Assembly: GCA_007922225.1 (NCBI GenBank)
Contig: ML679969.1
Span: forward strand, 16,303,999 to 16,367,998
Direction of reading: 5' to 3'
DNA length: 64,000 bases
From: Emydura subglobosa
Lineage: Eukaryota; Chordata; Testudines; Chelidae
Shown here in pieces: positions 55,151 to 64,000 of this stretch (within the stretch, counting starts at the first letter, position 1; every line of letters starts with the position of its first letter). The notes under the pieces are model-generated. The model was not told the origin of the DNA. It saw only the letters and a program-made list of their open reading frames with translations, and made no database searches. The translations under genes were made by a program, and so were the position numbers.

Positions 55151-58100
55151 AGCCGGCCCCCCGCCCTGGAATGGAGCTGTGCCCTGGATGCAGGCAGGGC
55201 AAGCAGCGGGGGTGGGCGGCCACCCTGGGTACACCTTGCGGTTGGTCAGGGCTTGGGAATGGCTGGGGCCTCATGGCCTTGCCCATGGCCTCCAACAAGG
55301 AGCATGGAACGAAATCTGGATGACCGGGAGCAGGCCCTTCCTGCGCTGAGCTTCTGCAGCTGCATGGCAGGCCAGGTGGAGACACCCCCACTTCCCCCCA
55401 GATTATTTATCTCTGTCTTGGCAGAATGAGGTCACCTGTTGGAGAAGCTGGTTTCCCCAAATGCAAAAGGCCTGTGGCAAGATGGCCCATGGCTGGCTTC
55501 CCTGCCTCCCCATCCCTAGTGTCACCGCTCTGTTCCCCTGGGCCTGCAGTTGGGTCTGCCTTGGTGGAACACGTAGGTAGCTCCTTTGTGAGGGGCTTGG
55601 ACTGGAAGGTGGCAGCTCTGACTGGGAGGGGAGGAGGCAGGAAGTAGTGGACTGAGTTTGGGGCCAGAGCCTCCTGGACTCAAATCCTGGCTCCCACACG
55701 CAGCCCTTCGGGGCACTCACATCACTTCTCCAGGTCTCCATTTCCTTCCTCTGCCAAGTGTTCCCCTGTCTCCCCGGACACGGTGGGATTAGTGCGTGTT
55801 TGTGAGGGGCAGTGTACTGCAGGAGAGTCCCTGGCCTTTGACAGTGGCTTAGCCAGGCTGTCTCCAGCCCCAAGCATTGCTAAGGGTACTGTCAGCCCGG
55901 GTGGGAGGCTGCTCCTGCTCCACAGGCCCCGTGTGCTGTCCTTGGCTCTGGGGCTGGATTCCATCCCTGACTAGACGGAAGAATGGACGATGTCTGGGTG
56001 ACGCATCATCATTATTTGTATTTATTAAGGCCCACGGCACAGGCAGAGACGTAGCAGCAGAGTCCCGGCCCCAGGAGTTTGCACTCTCAATAGACTAGGC
56101 AGATAAAGGGGGGGAGGGGAAGCAGAAGCACAGAGAGAAAAGGGACTTGCTGCTGGGAGCACTACAGTCCCTCTGCTTGGCAGCTGCACACGGGCCACTT
56201 GAAGGTGTTGCTGGACGGCCTTATCATCTTCCCCTGCCTGCTCCCGTCAAAGCAGGAATCCTGGTGTTCATTGGTGGTGAAGACTGGCCTGTGGACCCAG
56301 CAGCTAGAACTGACAACCAGCCGTGACATTTACCAAGTGTTGTTCGTCTCCAGGGCGCTTTGCAAACATTCACTCATTAATCATCACAAACACCCGCAAA
56401 TCATGAATGGAGCAAATTTCTCCTTTCTCTTTTCTTGTCTGTGAATTGTCTATGAACAGATGGTGACAGAAATTATCGAATGTACCTGCAGCCACTAACT
56501 CTTGGGCTGCAGATCACTGAGAACGTAATATTAACCATTCACAATGGCAAATATGGGCCGAAATCCTGGCCCTGTTGGGGTAACTAAGACTTTAGCCATT
56601 GTCTTCAATAGTTCAACAGGGTCAGGGTTTCACCCCCAATTTGCACATCGCCCTGGAGCTCACTCCACTAACCAACATTGTCAATTTCAAATTCATGTTG
56701 TGTTGGTTAATTCCATAAATCATCCAGTGAGGGAACAGAACTAACATGCCTGGCCAGTATGGTGCAAACTGTGAACTGCCCATATTACAATCCAGCACGC
56801 AGCCTGAAAATTAGCTTCCATCAAAGCATCAAGGATTCACGCCAAACAGCCATTTTCGGTGGCCAATTGTGCTAAGAAAAGTCAGGGCCTCACATGTTCA
56901 CGAGAATTGGACAGGGTCAGGCTGAAAGTTGCTTTTCCTGAGAACACGTACGCAGGGGTCAGTTTCCCTCTTTGCTCAGGTCCAGGAAGCTGCTGTCATC
57001 AGTGTTAGCTCTGCTTGGGCAGAGGCTAAGGAGTAAGGGATGTGCGCAACCCACAGAAGGATTCAGTGCCATTGCCCGGGTGCGAACTCATCACTCTGAT
57101 TCCCAGGCCTACACTCGCTGTGCTGCACTGTGGCTGGGCCCTTTTACTGGGGCAGCTCTGTTGTGACCAGAAGTCCCTCGCCCGTCCGCAGTTACCCATG
57201 CTTGAGAGCCAGTTAGCCTGCACTGCCGCTCTTAGAGCACTCTCTATAGTGCATGTGTGTGCATGTGTGTCAGGAGAGCATGCGCCTGCTCCACAGGCTT
57301 CTACAATCCCGTGCGGTGGGGAGCAGCTACTGAACAGACGTGGGAGAGGTGACTTCCCATGCTGGTGCACACGAAGTTGCAGTTTGGGAGCCGAACTTTG
57401 CAAGCCAGACTTGCGGAGGGTTGGTTTCTTCAGGGCAGCCATGATATTCAGATCCAGAACTGGACTTTCAGGGGTGTTTGGATCAGACACAGCCCAGAGG
57501 CAATCAGCCTGGACTGGCCCACAGAGCTGTTGGTGCCCTCCTGGCTTGGCCCAGGTGTAACAGGTTGTGCCAGCTGATTAACAGTTGCCTCTGAGCTGAG
57601 GAGCAGGCTGTATGTCTGCTGAATAATTGCAAAGCTATGACTTGGCCTCTGAAACACCTGGGCTTTCTCCCACCTCCAAAGATCTCTCTGGAACTGAAGA
57701 TGATCTGTTCTCTTCCTGCCATGCAGTTTCTCCTGGGTGAGTAAGTGAGTGTGAAGGCCAGGTGTCACCACGGCAGGGGTGGAGGAGGGGGATGAGGGAG
57801 GGTGGTGGTGGCAGAGTGGGTGTGGCAGTGAGTGTGAGAATGACAGGACAGGTGTCCCGGGGGGGAGGGAGTGGATGTCACGGGGTGGATGCGGGTGAGG
57901 GAGTACATTGCACAGTCAGTTAAAACACTAGTTTAAAATTGGTGGCCTGGCTTCAAATGGGGCTTAGGTCACAACAGAATAAATTTGGTCCCAAGCTGCT
58001 CTCCAGCAGGGATGTGTCCACCACAGAACCACTCTGCAGTCTGCCCTGCCAGGCCCTTTCTACTCCAGAGAGGTCTGGACCGTGATAGCAGGGAGCTGCA

Positions 58101-61100
58101 AGAGAGAATGCAAGTGTGGACTTACATTGTCCTGCACTGTGTGAAGATTACTCAGGACAGGATGCAGGAGGACCTGCCATGCATGCTAGTACTCCTCCAA
58201 ACTTACACGATGAGTTACAAGTCCGGCTGTCTCCAATAGCCAGTCTGCTTGAGCATCACAGACACTCTGTCCCTTACAGTGCCTGTTCATGAGCGCTGCC
58301 CTTTCAGTGGCACCAAGTACCTCATCTAAACTGTTCAACACCTGCAGTTCCCTGCGGTGCAGTGACCTTCAGAAACCTCTGACTGAACACAGAGGTGATC
58401 AGGAAGATTGTACTTGGCAATTTAGTCTCGGGGCTGTGTTTAGTTTTTACTCAGTTCTCATTGTATTTACATACCTGCAACTCTTGCATATAACGTTACT
58501 GACTTCAGCAGCTGTTTACTGGAGTCCAGTGCTCAGGGTGTGGCCCTAGTATAGGCAGGGATAAAACCAAATCCAGTCACTGTTCCCTCTGGGATTTCAA
58601 TATCCCCAAAGCACTAGGTGTGTGATTGCTGTGGCTGGGTTGCTCAACTAAGCTGTGTCTATTACTGTTCTTGTCAGTCATGCAGTCAAAGATCAGTGAT
58701 CAGATTAAATGCTGGCCACCAGGCTGGGAGAAGGCTGGACGCAGTATTTTTGTGCGGCCCAAACATTGCTGAACCCTACTGAAACTAAAGACGAGCAAAC
58801 GCCATACTTTGTGACACAGTTCTGGAGGCAGGAAGGCTGAAATGTAAATGAGAGCCGAGGCGCTTCTGCCTTCGGGTGGCATGCTGCATTCTGTCTGAGT
58901 GGTTCGTTCACATGGTTATGCAATCAGTGCAGACTTTCGAGGGATAAGCAGCTTGCTTGCTGCTGGTTGAGAGGTGAAAATGTGATGTTCCTGTGACTTA
59001 CCTAAAGAGACAGAGGGGGAGAGAGAGATGAGTAAGCCTGGAAGACTGGTTCTGCACAAGTCAGAGCCATCTTGGACAAATTCCACTTGCTCTTCTTCAT
59101 TGTCCTGAGCGCTAGTGATTGAAGTGGGGCTGTGCAGTAACCAAGCGACTGCATGCCAAAGCAACCGTTACTCTCCTGCTGTGGCCACGTAGCAAAATGC
59201 CAGCATTCCCTGGTGCATGACCAATGGAGTGGTGGAATGTCGTTCCAGTTAATAGGCATGTCTGTGCCCAGGAAGAACAATCAGTGCATTGTCCATTCAT
59301 GGGGCAGAAGCGTCCGTGGAGGAGATGGTTGAACAAAAGCACCCAGATATGCTCTCAGTTTAAATGTAATAAATTACTGGGTAGTAGGCCTGACTTTCAG
59401 TGGGTTGCACATCCAGTCCCTTGTAACTCAGAGGTGCTGTAGTTTCCACAGGTATATATGTTGCTGTTTTTTAAATAGCTCCTTCATTTTCCCCTGGAGA
59501 TACTACAGCACATGGACAGCACATGGACAGGACCTGCTCCTACCTCAGCATCAATGATGAAGCGCAGTATTGCCAACTCCCTGCATTCACGAATCACGAG
59601 TCAGACCCCCAGGCCCATAAGGCCAGCTTTAAAATAATGAGATTTTAAAAGAACAATAAACATTGGGTTCTTGTTCTTTGTCTTCTGGTTTCTGGTCTTT
59701 ATGGTGCACTCAGGGCACACATTCAAGTTTTACTCACCAACCATGTGTGCTAGAAATTTCCTTTCAGTAATGAAAGCTCAGGTTCTCATGTAATCAGTTG
59801 ACTCCAGGAGCCGGGTCTTTAAGTAAGATACCTAATATCATGAGACTTGCAATAAAATCACTTGAGCTGCCAACACTGCTTGATGTGGTTAAACATAGCA
59901 GACAGAAATTATTCCATTCTTCCTGCTCTTGGATTTTGATGAGGTTTAGTTGCCTGTGATCAATACATGAGGGCTGAAGAAAGGACAGGGGTCGTGTTAA
60001 TTTGTGCAGGGAAGAGCTGTGAGGCCAGGGCCAGGCCGTCTAAGCATGTGGATATGCAAAAGTTTCTTTATAGCCTATGTCAGTGGTTGTCAAACAGGGG
60101 TACGCGTACCCTTGGAGTACACAGAGATCTTCCAGGGGATACATCAACTCATCTAGCTGTTCACCTAGCTTTACTACAGGCTACATAAAAAGCACTAGTG
60201 AGGTCAGTACAAACTAAAATTTCATACAGGCAATGAGAAAGGAAGCAATTTGTCAGTAACGGTGTTTGTGACACTTTTGTATTTTTGTGTCTGATTTTGT
60301 AAGCGAGTAGTTTTTAAATGTGGTGAAACTTGGATACGCAACACAAATCAGCCTCCTGAAAGGGTACAGTAATCTGGGACAGTTGAGAGCCAGTGGCCTA
60401 TGTTGTGGGTAAGTCACTGTACACATGTTCCTGAGGCAACACCTCTCCTCTTGGGTATCTTAGTCCCTTCCTCAATCTGCTGGAGTTCGGGGTTCTAGGC
60501 ACCCCCAACAACATTTCTTGCAAGGTCATGGCTTCTTGCTGGAGTTTTGTAAGTCTCCCCAAAAGCACTTGGGTTATTGCACGATGCGAGTTAAAAGGCA
60601 CCAGATGGGTAGATGGAAGAATTAACAGGCTCACATGCTGGGGCAGAGCCAGCAGAGGTGGGTCTGAGCTATGTTAGCACTAGCAGTGGTGGAACTTTCC
60701 ACTCTTACGTTGTCCAACCAAGGCATAGTTTGCAGAAATGCACCTCCTTCCTGACAAGAGCGGGCCTAGCATTTGGCACAGGCTCAAGTTCCCTAACTGT
60801 CCTGCTTAGTTCTTGTTTAAAGTTTCCCAGGCGATGGCTACGGACCCAGACCTAGTGTTGTACGTGCCCTTCTGCCCTGCTTCTCTCTCATTCACCGTGA
60901 GTAGCCGAATATTCCAGCCTGACTGAGCTGGGAAGGGAGAGCACAGGTGACTTTACCTTTGCAGCTCTCCTCCCCTCAGAAGCTGCTTTGTGGTTTGTCC
61001 CTGCACTGCTCAGAGCAGCCCAGGGTGAGGCTCTGGCAGCTGGGCTCGCTGGACCATCCGCTTTCCCCCAACCCTATGTACTGGTGACTAAGGGGGGTGG

Positions 61101-62106
61101 AGTGCAGCACTGCACTGGCTCTACGGGCTTCCAATCTGTCGGGGAACTGTCAGGTGCACAGTTGCACGGCATTACGTCCGAAGCAGCACAAAGGAGCCAC
61201 AGCAGGGCTGAGCATCGCTGTGGGAGAGGTGTGAATTCAGAGGGTCTCACGATATCCAGTGTTTGCTTCTAGCCAGCACGTTGTCTCTCTGCGCCCCCCA
61301 GTACTGGCATGTTGGCATCCATGTTACTTTGGATATGGGCTACTTTGTTGTGTGATGCTTTAATATCTCTGTGCTGCCCCCTCTCCCCACCCCATCAGTT
61401 CCCATTTCAGAGGTGGGGGCTCTCCCACGGCTGCCCTTCCCTTCTGAATCTGTGATCTAGGTGTTACTGAAGATCTCTCCAGCACACCCTGCCGTCCTGC
61501 CGGCCCTCTGGCCTGGAGAGGCTGTCACACTCCATGCCCTCTCAAGCCCTTGGCCTCCCTGCTGAATCTCCCAAGAAGGATGCTATTTATTTATATAATA
61601 CCAAGCCGGGGGGAAGGGAGGTTGTAATGTGGACTCTTTCCCACAAGGTACCCAGCTCAAACCCCTTCACTCGTTCCACAACCGCCCTGACCATTCGTAT
61701 TTCATTCTCCGTGCAGGGCGTGGCTGCAGTTTCCCAAGCTTGTGGCCATTGATAAAACATGGCTGCGAAAGGGGGCTGGAGAGTCTGGCACAGGCGCATG
61801 CACTGGAATGTGCAGTCCAGAAAAACCTCAGTGCCCATTCACTGCAGTGTCATGAGCAGCAGGTGCCCCTTGATGCGATGGCAATGGCAACCGTCTGGTT
61901 TTATTTCTGCAGGACACAGACAATTGTGGTGCCACGATCCTGCATCTCGCTGCCCGCTTTGGTCACCATGAAGTCATAGACTGGCTGGTGCGCGTTGGAG
62001 GCAGCGACCCGAGGATAGCCACGGACACAGGAGCGTTACCGGTTCACTATGCCGCAGCCAAAGGAGATTTCCCTTCATTGCGACTTCTCTTGGAGCCCTG
62101 TCCAAA
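54689..62106 (+). CDS. ESPN: ESPN (espin), first two coding exons, partial
   Basis: Espin bundles and lengthens actin in hair-cell stereocilia and microvilli; its long form starts with ankyrin repeats that bind other stereocilia proteins. Exon 1 (54689-54982, 98 codons) starts [20 protein letters not shown] and ends [11 protein letters not shown] with donor CAG/GTGGGC, phase 0. Exon 2 (61913-62106, 64 codons plus two bases) runs [20 protein letters not shown] to [12 protein letters not shown] and ends in GTAAGA, phase 2. Together they give about four and a half ankyrin repeats (motifs [34 protein letters not shown]) and follow mammalian espin nearly residue for residue. The frame is open upstream of 54689, but this ATG matches the known start. 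The repeat at exon 1 reads NGATPGHDA where I expect NGATPAHDA. Later exons are outside the window. Confidence 0.93.
56004..56110 (+). repeat. MIR/L3-like interspersed repeat
   Basis: Reads 'catcattatttgtatttatt', then 'ggcacaggcagagacg', then 'ccccaggagtttgcactctc'. Same family as 24161. Confidence 0.55.
57055..57155 (-). repeat. MIR-like SINE fragment, reverse orientation
   Basis: 'cccgggtgcgaactcatcac' followed by 'ctctgattcccaggcctaca' is the reverse of a MIR-type tRNA-derived region. Confidence 0.45.
60081..60395. mobile_element. Non-autonomous hAT transposon (MITE), 315 bp
   Basis: Begins CAGTGGTTGTCAAAC and ends TTGAGAGCCAGTG, giving terminal inverted repeats of the CAGTGGTTCTCAA type. 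It is flanked by a perfect 8-bp target-site duplication GCCTATGT (60073-60080 and 60396-60403), the hAT hallmark. The interior ('gggtacgcgtacccttggag', 'aggggatacatcaactcatc') matches a hAT family abundant in turtles as I remember it. It encodes no transposase. Confidence 0.93.
61913..62106 (+). CDS. ESPN: ESPN coding exon 2 (ankyrin repeats)
   Basis: 194 nt after acceptor TTTCTGCAG/GAC. It carries [18 protein letters not shown] and [20 protein letters not shown] and ends at CCA AA/GTAAGA. Confidence 0.95.
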
Positions 62107-64000
62107 GTAAGAGAGTTTTGGTTTGGGGGATGGATTTGCAGTGAGTTCAGTTCGTTGGTTTCTGTGTGTGTTGTTGGCTGTGTCAGAATATTTAGCGCAA
62201 CTATAGCATTCGCTTGTTCTTCAGCTTTTGCACAACAGAGGTGACACAAGGCATGGGTTTATAGCGTCCGCATCGCTAAAAGCTGTCATTACAGCACTGC
62301 TAACATTTCTGTAACTTTGCCGTTCCATCCTAAAGCAAAAATTAATGTGTCTGATCTGCTGAATAGCAAGGACTAGAATTTATGGGAAATTTGCAGATTC
62401 ATATTAAGATTCTCCTTTTTATACATTTATACAATTTTCTGCTGATGCTTGATTACAGCTAGTTTTATTTTTGTAAAACAAGTATAAGGGCTTTCTTACC
62501 CACAGGAAAGATTCCTTAGAATCAAATCTAATTTTCCTTAAATTGTGACTTCCTCGGAGCCAAGACTGCTTGGAAAGAACCTAGCACATAGTGGGCATTG
62601 CTGAAAATAAACACTAAGAAGAACATAGTAGCAAATTTAAATATTAACTTCAGATTCCAAATTGTATTTGTTTTTGGACTGTCCAGTGAGTAATGAATGC
62701 AGTGCAATACATGGATTCCTCAATCCGTATGTGCTGATTCTCCAGGCCCTGGGACCTGGCTGTAGTCACTTACAGCTGTGCAAATAGCATGTAAAACACC
62801 CCCAGAGCAGAATCCTTTATACAGGTGCCAGACAGTGGAGAAGCAGGCCCATGGGGTGTGTTGCACTGGTCAATTATTAAAATCCTTTCGCTTCTCTTTA
62901 GTCCGTTCTTCTACAAGTGGCACGTATACCGTATAAAGTCCTTGCTGAGCAGTACATACCATGTGTCTGCTGCCCTAGGGCCCCATCCTCCAACGCTGGT
63001 GCAGGTGAGTAATTTTATTCACAGGAGCTCCTTAGGGAGAGTACTCAGTTGAATAAAGTTACTCACCTGCTTAAGTCTTTGCAGTGTCTGGCTCTAGTGA
63101 GGAAGACATGGCTTGTCTGGCTTGGACACAACACCATTTAACAAACAATTGAGGCTGCTCTGGCTGCTAAAAGAATTGTTCTCATTTGTAAAACCTGGGC
63201 TTTCTATTGACATGACAGTTTTATCTCAGTGGGAAGTCAAATGTCCGTTCTTTATTATCCCAGGGACAAAGAGGAAGAGGGTGGATTTTAACTTGTGATA
63301 GAAATATTGCTCCCTGTTGCAAGTGGTGCTGCTGAGGATTTGTTCCCTGCGCTTTTGGAACTGGGTGATAACACAGTCGCCTTTGTCCAGGCTATAGTTA
63401 TGTAAATGGATTAGGCTGCCCTGCAGGAGAAAAAAGGCTGTTCAAATGTGTGGCAAGACAAGCTTTCTCGTTGTTTAAGGAATGTAGACTTGTGAGAGGG
63501 CTGCGGACGTCAAGGTCTCTGTGTATTTTCAGATGACACATTCTGTGCATGGTAAAATCCAGGAGTACTGGGGTCTTTTTTAACAGGTTATCACAGAGTA
63601 ATATCAGAATTCCCGTATATTCTGAAAACAAACCAGTTCTTAGGGCAGCAATAGCCAGCACTGCTGCTAGGATGAACTCATGATGGGCTGCCATGGTCAT
63701 TCCTTTCTACCTCCTGATTTCTGTTGCTTAGAACTTGCTCAGATCCAAGCTCTCAGGTAGTCAGTCAAACCCAGGCATGTTATCAGATATCTGAGGCAAA
63801 CTCACTGTTGAGATGAGTGAGTGAGTGCAGCTCTTCACTTCCAAAGAGCTATGCCCATGTCTACTGCAGCAGAGGGTGTGGGGTGAAACCCATCCATATG
63901 TAGAGACGGCACACAGCATAGGCAAGCCGTACGTTCCACATAAGAGCGACGCACAGATCAAGGACTGGCCCTCTACACAGGGGTGAATTTCACCTGTGCT
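62107..64000 (+). other. ESPN: ESPN intron 2 (partial)
   Basis: AT-rich sequence to the window edge. The next exon, which should continue with further ankyrin repeats, was sought and not found. One short ancient repeat piece lies near 63035-63085. Confidence 0.7.

Larger units (their letters stand above)
54983..61912 (+). other. ESPN: ESPN intron 1
   Basis: About 6.9 kb with MIR-like and L3-like fragments (55655-55760, 56004-56110, 57055-57155), a diverged repeat near 59570-59880 and a hAT MITE at 60081-60395. I see no alternative exon that splices in frame. Confidence 0.8.

Noticed and set aside
54143..55234. Open frame of 363 codons antisense to ESPN exon 1
   Set aside because: Low-complexity Pro/Gly/Ala/Arg text that mirrors the real ESPN exon. 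No motif, no splice logic.
58916..59342. Overlapping minus-strand open frames with Trp/Cys-rich text near 59.0-59.3 kb
   Set aside because: Three different frames are open over the same stretch and none shows a known domain. A decayed transposon is possible but I could not support it.
1..64000. tRNA, rRNA, CRISPR arrays, bacterial-type operons
   Set aside because: None seen. tRNA-like pieces are parts of MIR-type SINEs, and the tandem repeats lack CRISPR spacing.

Overview
The window is vertebrate nuclear DNA with large introns, GT-AG splicing, CpG-island promoters and many decayed retroelements. It contains no operons, phage genes or CRISPR. CR1 LINEs (one ending in the CATAGAAT octamer repeat), ERV solo LTRs, a hAT MITE and MIR-like repeats point to a sauropsid; a turtle fits best, a crocodilian is possible. 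The species call is inference. Four protein-coding loci can be supported, and their order matches the ACOT7-HES2-ESPN neighbourhood of human 1p36.31.

Layout. 1-6547 (minus): first coding exon of ACOT7 in a CpG island, followed by part of its large first intron. 6.8-29.8 kb: repeat-rich intergenic DNA with a solo LTR (21681-22720), a probable older LTR (about 7.8-8.9 kb) and a 5'-truncated CR1 with a long open frame (26634-27445). 29.8-31.5 kb (minus): complete HES2 (four coding exons, bHLH, Orange domain, C-terminal WRPW), with a TATA box and a poly(A) signal. 32-38.6 kb: a GC-rich unit of about 370 bp present twice in direct orientation, each copy with an RBPJ/CSL-type motif; between the copies lies a CR1 on the minus strand interrupted by a 1254-bp solo LTR and by the 3' end of another LINE. 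45.07-49.93 kb (plus): a five-exon gene for a 218-residue claudin-type tetraspan protein. 51.3-53 kb: another CR1 piece and a second solo LTR of the same family as the first. 54.1-64 kb (plus): CpG island and the first two coding exons of ESPN (espin ankyrin repeats); the rest of ESPN lies beyond the window.

The most interesting item is the claudin-like gene between HES2 and ESPN. I rebuilt it from five exons whose splice phases agree throughout. It has the claudin signature W...GLW-C-C, the conserved Arg before TM2, an E-x-G at TM4 and a C-terminal Tyr-Val. As I recall the mammalian locus, HES2 and ESPN lie almost head to head with nothing between them. Function links between the neighbours are not evident: ACOT7 is a cytosolic acyl-CoA thioesterase, HES2 a transcriptional repressor and ESPN an actin-bundling protein of hair-cell stereocilia and microvilli. 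A role of the claudin-like protein in epithelial junctions is inferred from family only.
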